DNA of 64,000 nt from Ulva prolifera (GCA_023078555.1 CM041203.1:4672538-4736537), one strand, 5' to 3'; positions 1-12,139 are shown, numbered from the stretch's first letter. Program-made: numbers and translations. The notes: generated by a model not told the origin, from the sequence alone.

Positions 1-130
1 GCGCACCCACCCAAGTCCTGCCTGGACCTGCATGCATGCGTAGCATGTGTTAGAGAAGAGCAGACGGGTGCAGTCAATCTGCAGTTGATCGTGACACGAA
101 AATCTGTGCTGAAGCCTCGCTCACGTGTTC

Positions 131-1015
131 AGCCACACCATATGCATGGTGTGCACACCATATGGTGTTAACGGCAGAACCACAGAAGCATATGGCGTGG
201 CCACGCGTGGCCCCTCCAGCTAGTCTGGCAGGAGCGGGGACACGTGGCACGCATGCACACCGGCAGGCACGACTGGATGCCAGCCGCTGGACCGACATCT
301 CGAGATATCGGGGCAGCATGTGCATAAGCGCACGCAATTGATTGCAACGCAAGCTTTCGACTGCCTCGATGGCCACATCGCCGTCCACCGGTGCCATTGC
401 ATCACGATGTTGCGTAGGTACATGCATGGCGCCGTATGGATTGCTATGGTCTCTTTACATATGGCATATCTCGAGATGTATGTGATATCACCCGGCGATG
501 CAATGCAATGCAATGCATGCAGGCGTCCGAGGCGAGCGGCGCCACATGCACTCGCCACGATCGGCGGTGCACCGCGGTGCCCAGGTCATGCGCAGACGTC
601 AGCATGGACGGTGCAGCTCTACGCGTACCGTTCCTCAATTTCCGTGCAAGCCCTGCAGTCTCCTGGGCGCGAGGTGTCGGCGTCTCGCTGCCCTGCAATA
701 GCCATATGGGCCGTATGACATGTCATATATGATTTACATGTACATATGTACATGACGCAACGTTGTACGATGCCGTGCCCATACGCATACGGGCACGGCA
801 TCGTACAACGTTGCGGTATCTCGAGATCAACATACACTCACACACACACGAACACTACAACCGCACCGCATCTCGAGATACGTTGACGTTGCGCGTCAAG
901 GCCACTGTGAGCACGGAGCGCCTCTACGACAGCGATTAGCCCAGCCGCATGTGAGGGCCACTTACATGGAGTACTTGGTTTCCGTGTGCACGACTACAGT
1001 GAGTATCTCGAGGTA
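131..1015. repeat. Cluster of perfect palindromes around TCTCGAGA
   Basis: Short perfect palindromes are packed into about 900 bases. Examples are ACACCATATGGTGT near 153, GGCCACGCGTGGCC near 199, ATGACATGTCAT near 715 and CATGTACATATGTACATG near 736. The core ATCTCGAG recurs near 298, 467, 815, 869 and 1004. No protein frame runs through it. It may be a decayed transposon terminus or a regulatory array. Confidence 0.6.
756..815. repeat. Perfect 25-bp-stem hairpin
   Basis: Bases 756-780 and 791-815 are exact reverse complements of each other (25 of 25), separated by a 10-base loop. The stem starts CGCAACGTTG and ends GCCGTGCCC before the loop. It sits between a CATGTACATATGTACATG palindrome and an ATCTCGAG motif. 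It could be a small foldback element or a hairpin RNA precursor; nothing here tells which. Confidence 0.85.
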
Positions 1016-2683
1016 GAGGCTTCGTTCGCACCTTGGAGTGTCCGAGGGCGCCCGGGATGCGGAGCCTCTGCACCACGACCTCGTCGCCTTCCTCCTCATA
1101 GCCGCACTCATAAGGCGCTGGAAGGTTGTGCTGGTCTCGCATCTTTCGGAGAAGAGCTTTGAACGCCATCACGTCGGTGGTTGTGGAGGTCAAAGACTTT
1201 CAAGGCTTCAGGCTTCCGGCAGGTGGTGAGCCAGTGCCGCTGTGCCGCTGTTGCAGCTGCTCACAAGCCACAGCTGCTGCTTTACGACAGCTGTGTATGC
1301 GTAGCTGGTGTATGTGGCTGCTGCTCTGCCTTCAGCTCAGCTGCGCTTGTCCTGGGAGTCGCTGGCGCTGCAATTTCAGAGGGGCTACCGATGCCGTGTG
1401 CAAGGGAATCGATACCGACGGGAGCTCCGGGGTGGGCAGAAGCTGAAACGCCTCTGCGCTCTGTGATTGGCTGTCCTATTGCATGCCCTGCGGTCTCAGT
1501 TACACTTATATGCGGCCGTGGCCGTGCGCACAAGCGCTGCGGACGTCGATCGGCATGTGCCGATGCGTCGGTGCATTGTTGTTCGTCACATTGACCCCGA
1601 ATTTTCGTGGCGCTGTACGAGAGACGGCGTGACGTGATGCGTCGCGAGGCGCCGTGCGCCACGATATATCGCGATACACGCCATGTTGTGTCGGCGCACG
1701 CCATGGGGAGCATCAAAATGGCCGGGCGGACCCGATCAGCCCGCGCCGACCGCGGTGGCCTTACAACTACTGACTCTTCGTTGCCCATGCATTGTCTGCC
1801 GCTATTTCGACACATTTTCGGGGTCGGGGTCCACAGCAGTCAGAATTTTTTCCCTGAGGTTCAGGACCCGGGTGGCCATCCAGCGGTCCAGCACACAAAG
1901 TTCGCATCGAGAGTTAGCCCCGGCCGTCAGCCGCAGCCCTTCAGATCTGCGCCACATCGCCGTGGCGACGTGCACTCACCAGTTTCTGTACAAGTGCCGA
2001 AAACATGGCGCCCTGCCTTGGTCAGGCTGCAGCGTGTGTTCTGCTCGTGCACCTGGACATCATATCTAGATTTTATATAAATTATATAAATTTATATAAA
2101 TTTAGGTAGGTCTGCCTCAAAACAGGCAAGAAGTCTGTCAGCAGGCACTGCTCATACAGCTTTTCTTGACACAAATGCACAGCGCTAGCGGTCATGATCA
2201 GATGTACGAAGGCGTGGAGCAATCGCAATTGCTTGAGCAGCCCCCCCTTCCCAGCATCGCCCGTCCAAGAAGCCGAGCCGCAATTGCCAGGTCCTCTCGT
2301 CATTCGGTTCTCATCCCAACTGTTTGCAGTCATCTCATCGGTACCCTGCCTGGGGGCAGTTGAGCAAGCCCACTCGGCAGAGGCCATGTCCAGACGGCCA
2401 AAGTCGCGGTGTGAGGACGCTTTTGTCGCAACGCGTGCTTGTGCACACATGTCGTATGAGTATATCGAGATGCTTATGCATGCATCCCCCACGCACCACG
2501 GCCACGCACCATCAGTCGTGCTGCACAGGGCTCTTCATCCCGGTCGGGATCCCGTTAAAAATAGCAGATTTTTGGCAAATCCCGAGGGCCGGCGCAGCCA
2601 GCACCAGTTTGCCCTGTAAGCGCCATGGCCAGCGGCGTATCGGGAGCATTAATATTGCGGGCAGCCGCGCAGCGTCTCACCGG

Positions 2684-2701
2684 AGATCCCGATCGGGATC
2701 T
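2684..2701. repeat. 18-bp perfect palindrome between short direct repeats
   Basis: AGATCCCGATCGGGATCT reads the same on both strands. It is flanked by two near-identical copies of GGGCAGCCRCGCAGCG about 53 bases apart (near 2658 and 2711). No gene is visible around it. Confidence 0.6.
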
Positions 2702-3117
2702 ACCGATAACGGGCAGCCACGCAGCGGCTGCACGTCGGAGTCACGAACACCAATCCGGAGAAGCTGCTGTTTGAGAGCTTAAGCTACATGATCACTGTAT
2801 GTGACAAATGGCAAGCGCCAGCTGGCGTGAGTGTTGTGCCGTGTTTTCGAAACAGATCTGTCAGGGATCTTGGTGACCAACGTGCGCCAGAGTTGGCAGC
2901 AGACGACGTAGGTATGCCTATCTAGGAGCTTGAGAAGCTGCTAGTAGAGGGTTTGTAGGATATGCCTGTTTGATGTGAACATTCTTGGTGCTTGTTTATG
3001 AATGCCTTGCACTACTTGCGACATTTGTCCAGGCCCCCCATTATCATTCAGCACACTATCGCGATATCGGGCCCCGCCCCAAAATCCGGGATTTCCCTTT
3101 CGCTGCGGGAGATTTTT

Positions 3118-3137
3118 TTTTAACCGGCCGGTTAAAA
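3118..3137. repeat. 20-bp perfect palindrome
   Basis: The sequence TTTTAACCGGCCGGTTAAAA is fully self-complementary. It lies in a patch (about 3050-3190) of short GATATCG, CGCGAAAT and CGGAAAAATCCGG motifs unlike the surroundings, possibly a relic of an inserted element. Confidence 0.6.
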
Positions 3138-3423
3138 TCACGGAAATTCGCGGAATATCGCGAAATCACGGAAAAATCCGGAGATCACGCTAGCAAAAAT
3201 GAGGGTTGTAGAGCCCTGGGCGTGCACCATCATGACGGTATACGAACCACAGGATTGATCCGAATTTGGGCCGTTGTACGGCAGACCACCATATCATACA
3301 ACCATGCTTTGCAAAACGGCTGGTCACCTGGTATGTTCTTTTTTTTTTGCAGGTACGAGTTGCCTAGCCTGCTACAGCTCATGATGGCCCATGGTGCCCC
3401 ATCCCATGCATGCCGGCATGCAT

Positions 3424-3732
3424 GTGTTACAAGGACAAAGCTTAAGCCGGAGTGGCCGGTATACCGGCTACGTAGCACCGGCTTGCGTGTGCGTGTGTGT
3501 GCGTGCGTGGGTGTGGGTGTGTGGCGATCTGGGAGTCTATGTCGTTTGTTCGGGGCGTTGTGGATTGTGCGTGCGTTGTGTGGGTGCGACGGGGGCGATG
3601 CATCTGCGATGCATATACATGCCATGCCATGGCGCTGGTGCGTGGGGCCGGCCGAGGGATGCTGGGTGTGATCTTGACCTGCTCGCTGCATTCGCGGTGC
3701 TGCCCGCCTCGCCACCTGTATCCTTGTAGCAC
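3424..3732 (+). mobile_element. Short non-autonomous element of a dispersed TIR family
   Basis: The left end GTGTTACAAGGACAAAG and the right end CTGTATCCTTGTAGCAC are imperfect inverted repeats of each other. Just inside the right end lies GCGGTGCTGCCCGCC, a block seen next to similar ends elsewhere in the window (near 10418, 37696, 46625 and 47370). The roughly 309-base interior is GT-rich with no credible ORF, so this looks like a MITE. No clear target duplication was found, so the exact ends are tentative. Confidence 0.5.
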
Positions 3733-5796
3733 CATCCCAGCCACTCAACGTTGTGTACACACTGCGATGATCACATTGAGGGGTGTTCCCCCCCCCTCCA
3801 TTAAGGGGAATCCCCCCCCTCCATGACGATGCCATCGACCGCCGGCACCTGGTGGGCACAAAGCCTCAACCCCTGAACGGTACCCTAAAGTGCGTGTGTG
3901 ACTGGTCTGGTGTGTGGCATTGCACGTGCTTTGGTTGAGAGAACCGCAGGCAAGCACGGCGTGAACTCTTTCAAATAGCCGATCACCTGTAGACATGGGC
4001 CGCGTGCATGCATGCTGCATGGCTGCATGTGCTGTTGATGATCTCCCGGACAGCATGACCACATCATTCCGATTGGTCAGATCCTGTCGGATCCTGACCG
4101 CCCCACTGTTGCTGGACGCATCGTTCACACAGGATCTGCAGATCATGGCAGCGGCGAGGCGCAGTGGCCATACACCTGTGCACACATGCATGAACGGCCG
4201 CATCCATGCATTCCGCTCCGACACCAGTACATATTGAGAACTACAACTGCATTAGACCAATTGGTTCAGGTTGGAATGCATGCAGGTCAATTTGCAAGAG
4301 CCAGCACCAAGAATACGGCTCATGTAGCAGCAGCAGCTAGCAGCAGCAGCAGCGGCAGCAGGAGCAGCAGGAGCAGCTGCAGCAGCAGGAGGACGTTGGC
4401 GCCATGCTGCAGTACTGATCCTGACTCTAGATTCATGCTGGGCTGACAGGGGTGCCGGTACCGTTGTACTGATGCAGCATGGGAGGATGGCTGTGGAGTC
4501 TGGGTTTCGTGTGCCTAGGCCTGTCTGCATGTCAGACCACACTGTGAGTTCACATCAGTACTGCAGCTCTGAAACTGAACACTGGTACTCATGATGTGGG
4601 CGTGACTACAGGTGTGACACCGACCTGTAGTACGTGCTGCCTGCTGTGGCCCCTGCTCTGCATGCTCCCATGTCACGACTCAGAAACGTCCTTCAGGCAC
4701 TGCTCAGAGACCGAGCTGGACGCATGCATGCAGTATGAGGCTGAGTGCACCGGTGGCCACACCCGCTGGCCATCTCAGAAGCGGAGCCGGAGGAGGACAG
4801 CCAGACGTGCAGTCCTGGCCTGGTCTGTCACCACACCGGACAGCGGTCAGCGGCCAGGAGGCTTGGCTATGAACAGCAGCGACAGACTGTGGTTTGAGAT
4901 AGGTTCAGGGACGCCATCGTTACGTAGCCTTCTGTATTTTACGTTTCACTTCCGCTTACCTCTTCCTGGTACTGCAAGTCAATGAAAAGGTTTATTATCA
5001 GAGCTAGCAACATGGCCAACTGTTCCTCTAGATGGCGTATATTTCTCTCATTCCTGTGGTGTCTCTGTGTTTTGCTCTGGACTGAGCACAGGGAACAGTG
5101 TCTATTTCGTGGGTGAGTGCATGTGAGGCCTGATCCGACTGCACCTGTGCCGTCTACATCCCATCCCCGTGCCGGGTGGTTTTTTAGTCCACACAAGCGG
5201 CCGGCGAGGGGCTGCAGTACCATGCCAGGAAAACAAATCTAGCACTGTCCCTTGTCTCATATTGAATGATTACAGCGAGCTCCTCTGCACTGCGACACAA
5301 AACACGCACTTCACCATAGATGTCGTTCAGCTCAATGCTGAGGCCGCTGAAGCCACCCGGTGTACTCATGCACACAGCATCATATCCAGGCGGACTGAGG
5401 CCGACGCTGCCAGAAGGCAGAGCTGCAGCTGTCAGCACGCCGCCTGGGATGGTACTGTTCAGACAAAATCTACTCTACTCTGCTCTGCATCTCGCCGACT
5501 TCCACATCTCTCTGTCCATATTCTAATTCAATCACAAAAACACAGCCCCGCAGCTCTGGTGGCTCCTTCCGGCTGCCCTGGTTGAGCGCAGCGCCTGCTG
5601 CAAAGGCGTCTGTAGCTAAACTGGAGCAAACAGCTGCTTGTGGCTGGGCACGCGGGGCCCGGGCAGCATCAGCTGGCCCAGGTCTTTCACTGATGGCGCT
5701 GTCCCTCCGCAGGCATCGAACATGCTCAACCAAATCTCCGCTCTGCAGAGTGATACAGGCTGCAGCAGTATCCCGGGACAGCGCGGGCCGGAAGTC

Positions 5797-6594
5797 TCAC
5801 ACACACGAGTGCGAGTTGAGGACATCGTTTTGCAGCCACAGGTGGAGCCGGCTGTCTGAAGCTCTCGAGGGCAGTGATCGAGCTGGCAGCCTGCTGAACG
5901 GCACACAGCCGGATGGATACATGGGATCAGCAGGCGCATCAATTGCTCCCGAGGAGAGTGCTGGGCAGCTGAGGCGAGACCGGCAGTGGCATGGGCAAGG
6001 GGGGCTGTTGGAGGGCTGGCCCTGATCATCCCAGTGTGGAGCATGGGCAGGGACTGTTGGCGCTGAAGGCGAGGGCTCGAGAGCTACAGATACGGCCTTG
6101 GGTGGCAGGCCTGAGGGAGGACGTGCTGACCGAACTGTCAGTTGCGCTGTGGCTGATGGCCTGGACCATTGCGTTGATAGGCGTGAGGGAGGCTGGTCGC
6201 TCTGTGACGCACGGGCTAACTGCGCCGCGCTTCGTTGACCTCGCAAAAGCCGTGGTGATTGCAAAGTATCATCGGTTTGTTGTGGCTCAGACGCCGGAGC
6301 GGGATGCACTGGTTCGAGGCCCACAGAGCGGGGACTCTGGTCTTGCAGCGAGGACGCGCATGACCTCTGCTTGAGCGCAACGACGATAGATGCGTCAGGT
6401 TGTATGCATACTGCGGGCACTGCTCGAGATGGCGCCTTGGTCCGCGGCTGCGGTGGAGGCGTGGCCTCGGGCCGGCAAGCTGCCAGCGTGGTAGTCAACA
6501 CTGATGTCGAGCCTGAAGGCCTGAGGGAGCCAGACCGGCGCGCCCCGCCATCCATAGATCCCTGCACTTGCCAATCATAGTGAGAAACCAACAC
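5797..6594 (-). CDS. Unidentified Ser/Pro/Gln-rich ORF
   Basis: A 265-codon open frame starts with methionine and encodes a low-complexity protein rich in Ser, Pro, Ala and Gln. No domain is recognised. It may be a C-terminal tail exon of an unassembled minus-strand gene, since coding-like segments in other frames lie just upstream (6629-9660). It could also be a chance frame in GC-rich DNA; the composition alone cannot decide. Confidence 0.25.
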   Translation of the reverse strand: MLVSHYDWQVQGSMDGGARRSGSLRPSGSTSVLTTTLAACRPEATPPPQPRTKAPSRAVPAVCIQPDASIVVALKQRSCASSLQDQSPRSVGLEPVHPAPASEPQQTDDTLQSPRLLRGQRSAAQLARASQSDQPPSRLSTQWSRPSATAQLTVRSARPPSGLPPKAVSVALEPSPSAPTVPAHAPHWDDQGQPSNSPPCPCHCRSRLSCPALSSGAIDAPADPMYPSGCVPFSRLPARSLPSRASDSRLHLWLQNDVLNSHSCV

Positions 6595-6628
6595 TTGCGC
6601 AGGGACCGTTCATGCATGCGGAGCATGT

Positions 6629-7066
6629 TCAATACCGCTGGCGCGGGTGTCTCCTGGCACTGCACATCTGAACGGCACGCAGCAGGAGAGACATGTCGCA
6701 ATCAGCAAAGCGAGCATTAAAGGTGAGTGATGCTAGTATTATCCGTTCGATGGATTCTGACATAGGAAAACAGCCTTGCATCTCGCCGAGGAAGACATCA
6801 GCAGACATATGCTTCACGACCACCTGGGGTAAGCTCACCTCGATACTATCGACATCCCCAACTTCATCATCCAGCGATAGCTCATCTATGCCTGTGTCAT
6901 ATACGTCTGGATGGCTGGTGCGTGCAGCGATCGCTCGGAGAAAGCCGGCAAACCGCATCACGGCGACTGGCTGATACTGCAGCACCTGCAACAAATTCCG
7001 TGCAGTTGTAACACACCGATTAGCAAATCTTATGCCTTGGACTCGGAGCAGCTCATCTTGTGATTC
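6629..7066 (-). CDS. Exon-like segment, possible helical-repeat protein
   Basis: Read on the minus strand, a frame free of stops gives a helix-rich peptide containing GIRFANRCVTTARNLL, then MRFAGFLRAIAA, then the acidic stretch DELSLDDEVGDVDSIE. The last is followed by a good donor (GAG|GTGAGC). A TGCTGCAG acceptor lies inside the segment. The pattern loosely recalls symplekin-type HEAT proteins, but the resemblance is weak and I could not link flanking exons in phase. Treat it as coding potential, not a finished gene. Confidence 0.3.
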   Translation of the reverse strand, partial: ESQDELLRVQGIRFANRCVTTARNLLQVLQYQPVAVMRFAGFLRAIAARTSHPDVYDTGIDELSLDDEVGDVDSIEVSLPQVVVKHMSADVFLGEMQGCFPMSESIERIILASLTFNARFADCDMSLLLRAVQMCSARRHPRQRY

Positions 7067-7099
7067 CTCCGGTCACACCCTTTACAGTAGCGGTGTGTC

Positions 7100-9700
7100 A
7101 AAACTTGATGTGTCAGTCAACGCCAGAGCCCCGCCGGGCATCCACCGCAACCTATACGAGCCATGGATCTACAAATGGTCCTCAACGAGCAGGAAAGCTA
7201 CATTGAAAAAACCGCGTACACATCATGCAGTGCCACTGAACACCGCGTTCACGCGAGAGCCGCAGGTATTCCGGGCGACTGTGCCGCTTGTCGAACGACA
7301 CTGTTGGAACAGATCATGGCGCATGTTCTGCTCGGTGAGGAAAAAAACATTATAACTCGAGAGACCGACTCACTGACAGCAACTCAAAGCAGCAAGTGGC
7401 GATCTGTCGCAAACGGGCATGGTGCGAGTGAGCGAGACATTGCAAGGCGGACATCTCTGCTTGTCGGAAAACAATTACCTGGAAGCGTACTCTGCGATGT
7501 GAACGGCAGAAGGCAAGCCTGTACTGTATCAAGCAAATACGCGACACGTGTTGGAATGGTCAGCAATGGACGCTTCAGTGTGTGCTACATCCGGAAACCT
7601 CGGTGACAGCTTGATCGTGGGCTGCAAGTAACAAGTGAAACCATAGCCTGTGTTTCAACGGCATAAGGATGCGATACGGTGTAGAGCTCACGTGAGGCTT
7701 GCATGAGGCTGACCATACCACCATGCGCATGGCCATGCCGGGCCGGCAAGATGACAAAGCAGGCATGCCTAGGCAGCCTGGCAAAAGATGACGTATGGCG
7801 TCATTTCACACGCCACTGCATGCATGAAAAGCTCAACGCCACCTGTCATTTTTTTCGAACGCTCGCACACGGAATGAATAAGTCACATGCGATCGCAACA
7901 ACCAATTGACGCAGCGTCCGCAAACGCGTGCAACAGACCTCGTGCTAAACTTTGAGCATCGCTTAGAATCGGTAGAAGAAGCCCTTTGCGGGGCCTCCTT
8001 GGTATCTGAGATGTGCCTTCATTACCCGTGCGATGGAGCACCGTGGCATTGCCTCGCGACGAAATCGCAGGGCATACCACACTTGCAACTTTGCCGCATG
8101 CTCACACACCCAAGCAGCGCTGGCATCGGCAACATTAGTGCAGCAGTCATCGAGCGTGCATCTTCCTGCTCGTTCTGCGACCTTTCTTAGCTACTCATTT
8201 GTTGGCCACATGTTGCTGCAGCAGGCCTGTGCCGCTGCGCAGCTCGAGCAACGCTGCCCTCCACATGCCCATGACCCGATCTCGCGCGTAAACGCAATAT
8301 ACAATCTTTTATACTCGCGTTCGGGGTGCTTCGCTGCGTGGACAATCGGAGACGGCTTGGACACGTCGCTTCCCACTGCAGCACGTAGTACGCACCGCTG
8401 CGGTGCTCTGCGGGCTGGCGCAGATGCAGCGTTGATGTCAGAGTTGTGGCTTGTATCTGAGGCTTTGGTCGACGTGAGGCAAGCGCCGGTTGCGTCTTTG
8501 AACTGCAGCACGAGCTGCGGACTCGAATCGATCAGAGAAACATCAATTGACACAACATCATATCAGTGCAACGCGCGGTCAAGAGCTCGATTGAGCGAAA
8601 CTGTGGTGTCTACATGGCACATTTACAGCTGGGTGCGTGTGTGCATCTACAGATGCCGTGTATTTCTGTAGCACGCGTGGACCATAGAAGCGCACCTAGA
8701 ACAAAGAGTTCTCAGCTTGCCCGCGGGGTGCTTCATGGCGCACGTGTAGCCATGCGCTCTCGTGAGGCCAGGCGCGCTAGCTGCGAGCTCTCTTACGCAG
8801 TGCCGTGTGGTGGGCCAGCAATACAGGGATGTGCCCTTGCAGCTGTCCACGCTGGCACACGCAAGTGACCGGAAGCACCAGGCTGCGTGGATTATCCTCT
8901 TCCTTGCTTTCGACGTTGTTGTCTTCTTCGAGGCGCACGAGGCTATACTTTTGTTCCGGCTGATGGCTTTCGAACGAATTCGTTCTGACCGCTTGTGATT
9001 AATTCAGCGGGCTGATGTGCAACCGCGGTGACATCGCTGCACAAAATTCAGTTCTTTGTATCCAGTGTCTCTGCGGCATGGGTCGCAGTCTCATCTGAAC
9101 TCTCAGCCGCGGCAGCTGTATACAACTGGACAATTTACACGCACTTGTGGTCCAAGCAGCTCGCCGGAAATCGCTCGAAGTCGGCCTCAACTGCGCGATT
9201 CCGCCTACTGCAAAACACAGGCATACACGTCGACTGGCGCTGTATGTCCCATCTGAGGTAACCTGGGCGCTGCCACCACTTGAAAATCGTCCCAATTAAT
9301 TGAAACTCAAGTGTCACATCTGCCACTTCGACAGATCCGACAGGCTGTCTCGTGGTCCTGCTGCACACTACAGGCGCAGAGCCAGTCGCTGTGCTATCAT
9401 GGTGTCATGCCTTTTCGGCTGAAGGGTCCGTATGCATGCATCAATGTTTTACTCCCTGCTGGGCGTGGCCGCGGTCGCGGTGGCCACACGTGCATTCGTA
9501 ATCGCAGGGCTCCGTCGATCTTGCCAAGCCCAGACGTCTAGGCACTCGTGGAGCAAACCTGCAGAAACAGAGACAAGAGCCTTGTAATTGATGCTTCGCT
9601 TCATGCCCAGTACTACCTTGAGCTTCAGGTCCCGCGCTTTTAGCAATGTTGAACTCATCTCCAGGCATGTGCTATTTCAAGCAGCAGTGCGGGCCCGAGA
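7100..9700. other. Scattered coding potential, gene not resolved
   Basis: Several short stretches read like protein on the minus strand: one at 8191-8553 with VSLIDSSPQLVLQFKD, one near 8880-9000 with SLVRLEEDNNVESKEED, and one starting with a real ATG at 9658 (MSSTLLKARDLKLK) followed by an AAG|GTAGTA donor. A plus-strand frame of 147 codons (7163-7606) and one of 212 codons (8033-8671) overlap them. I could not join exons in a consistent phase, and no family is recognised. Confidence 0.35.
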
Positions 9701-10023
9701 CGTTGTGCACAACAATCTTTAGTGCAGGGCTCCCGCGTGTAGATGCATGTGTACCTGCAGAAGCTGGATCCTCTCCTGATTCCGATAGAGCACTCGTAGC
9801 GCACGCATGCCAACAGAACCAATTCAGCAATTTCGCAGGGTCCGCAGAACCGCTTCAGAAATCTAGTCCTACCCGTGATTCTCTGTTTCGTTTTTATTTT
9901 TTCGTGGCCAGGACAGGGAGCAGGGCAGAGGACCTTGATCGCAGGATGCAAGCAACACAACGGTAGATCCAGATTTAATTCACTTTACAAAGTCCAGCAA
10001 GGACCTGGCTAGTGAATCTGCAT

Positions 10024-10119
10024 CCACTTCACAATGTTTATGCTCAACCCAACGCCATAGGTTTGGGGGAACCACTTCACAATGTTTATGCTCAACCCAA
10101 CGCCATAGGTTTGGGGGAA
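10024..10119. repeat. 48-bp tandem duplication
   Basis: Two identical 48-base units lie head to tail (10024-10071 and 10072-10119), each starting CCACTTCACAATG and ending TTTGGGGGAA. Perfect identity suggests a recent duplication. Confidence 0.8.
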
Positions 10120-10417
10120 CTGCTGCACCACAGGAACACAGCATGATCCAACCACACCATGTACACTGCTCCCACCCAGCAGCGCCCATCCGCGGTGATG
10201 TGGTGTTCACAGGAAACAGAGCAGCATGGGCCCACACCATATGACTTGCGTGTGTGGTGAGACTGATCTGATTGTGGTATAGGCAGACTGCATGCATGCT
10301 GGCTGCATACAATCTTCAGCAGCCCATGGTCAAACTGGGGCTGACTCACAGTGTGGCATGACCATGGCATGACCACACAAAGGGCACTTCCTGCCAAGGG
10401 CGGTTGCGGTTGCTTGC

Positions 10418-10450
10418 GTGTTACAGGGATAAAGGCGGCGGGCGGCACCG
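10418..10450 (+). repeat. Solo terminal-repeat copy of the TTACAAGGA family
   Basis: The stretch GTGTTACAGGGATAAAGG, followed by CGGCGGGCGGCACCG, matches the inverted form of the right-end block near 37696-37735. I see no matching right end within 1 kb, so this may be a truncated copy. Confidence 0.45.
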
Positions 10451-10477
10451 TGGGAGAAGCAAGCAGATGGACGCACG

Positions 10478-10642
10478 CTGCCTTGCTGTGGTTGTGTGGC
10501 GCCCCTGGTTGTGCCCTGCACAGCATAAGTTACACATACCGGGCCATGGTATGGCAAAGCTGCCTTGCTGTGGTTGTGTGGCGCCCCTGGTTGTGCCCTG
10601 CACAGCATAAGTTACACATACCGGGCCATGGTATGGCAAAGC
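10478..10642. repeat. 82-bp tandem duplication
   Basis: Two near-perfect 82-base units lie in tandem. Each contains TGCCTTGCTGTGGTTGTGTG near its start and CCGGGCCATGGTATGGC near its end; the second unit begins at about 10561. The surrounding 9.7-12.1 kb shows no gene I can support. Confidence 0.8.
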
Positions 10643-12139
10643 AAACAAACACATCAAGCCAAACCACTGACTATAGCGGCCATATCACTGGATTGCCACA
10701 TACCACAGCGGGCACTGCACTGCGTCTGCGTCTGTTACCACAATGTGTTTCATCAAGGTGCGGACCTGCGCCAGCATAGCACCTGCGGCCTCTTCTCAGG
10801 TAGAGGGGCATGCACATGCATTCATACGAGCTGCGACTCGGCCAAGGCGGCAGTTGGCAGGCAAGGTTGGTGGAGGTGCAAGCCTGAAGCTGCGAAGCGC
10901 AGCAAGAGGTCACTTCAGCACCGGGGGAAGCTTACAGGGATGCACATGTGGCCAATCAAAACGTCCATGTTGACCACATGTTGAACAGTCTGCTTGAAGG
11001 CCATCAGCTGAATGACTGCAGCATCCTTGTGCACTAGCGAGCATTGGCGTCGCGGTCGGGCCAGCACCCACTTGACTTGCACAATCAGTTGCATGGCGTT
11101 GCCTGGCATGCATGCCTGCTTCCCCGTGCAGCACTTGCGGCCGTGTCTCCCCTGTGCCGCTTCAGCATGGCTACGGCCTTCGCCCAGATCTTACATTGTA
11201 ACGACACATTCTCGAGGGCACACAGGCAGTGAGACATGTCCTGCTCCTCACCAGACCCGACAACGCGATCGGTCTCATTCCTCTTCCAGGTCAGCACCAG
11301 TTTCCAAGGCATGTGTGATGGTTTCACGGCACAGCTGGGCATCTGGCGCCTAACATGCCACAGACCGCGACGCCCACTTTCAATTCCAGATGGCATTCCA
11401 TGCAAGATCATGTGCAAGCGTCGCTCCGGAGTTACAGTAGCCATCGCACGAATGCACATGTGATGCAGGGCACAGCACAGCACTGCTGACCATGGCGGCC
11501 ACTGCCGACCCAGTCTCTCATCCACCACGTCAACCTCTAGGATCAGTGGTAATGGGCTACAGCGACACCGCCCTCACAGGCACTGTGGCCGTGCCAGCTG
11601 CCCCAACACACGCCTGACGGCCACCCCCACCATCTCAGGCTGTCTCTCCCTGTACAGCCTGTCACTCACTGCCGCCGCCAGGGCCGAGGCCGAGACACAA
11701 GCGCTCTGCGTGTGATGATCAGACGTTCACCCGGGACTCGGCGCGGGAGCTCCTCCCCGGCACGACCGGCGGTGTGCGTGACAGCCCCGGCGCCCCCGCT
11801 GCCTCGCATGCCTCGCACCAGGAGCTCCCCCTGCAGACGATAGCTGCATCGAAGACAGCTGTGGGAGGCCGTACCAGCCATGCATGCGGGCACATCCCTC
11901 TTCCGGTCATTGCCACTTGACACCGCGCGGCCGGGCCTCCCGGCAATATATGTCACAGACCCGGTATTGCCGCGAGATGGACTGACGATGATCCCACACA
12001 CGAGTTGGCGCAGTGAGCTGAGTCCTCCGAAAAGGGTCTCGGTGGGCCATGCATCAACGGTGCGGAGAAGCAGCTACGCGCATCTGGTCCACCGGGCGGG
12101 CCTCACGCCCAACACCCAGAAACCCTGCGACTTCCGGGC
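10643..12139. other. Intergenic, no gene seen
   Basis: Only short overlapping frames are present on both strands, with no exon series and no recognised domain. The left part borders the tandem duplications. The right part is the 3' flank of the minus-strand gene ending at 12140. Confidence 0.5.

Larger units (their letters stand above)
1..5500. other. Gene-poor, palindrome-rich region
   Basis: I see no exon series or recognisable protein here. Open frames on both strands are short, rich in Cys, Arg and His, and overlap each other, as chance frames do. The stretch holds several perfect palindromes, a long hairpin, AT-rich patches near 2075-2105 and 3100-3190, a CAG-like run near 4328-4390, and one copy of a short terminal-inverted-repeat family (3424-3732). 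Small genes or non-coding transcripts cannot be excluded. Confidence 0.55.

Noticed and set aside
6255-6325. tRNA-like signal (GGTTCGAGGCCC resembling a B box)
   Set aside because: The A-box-like stretch is too close and no cloverleaf can be drawn.
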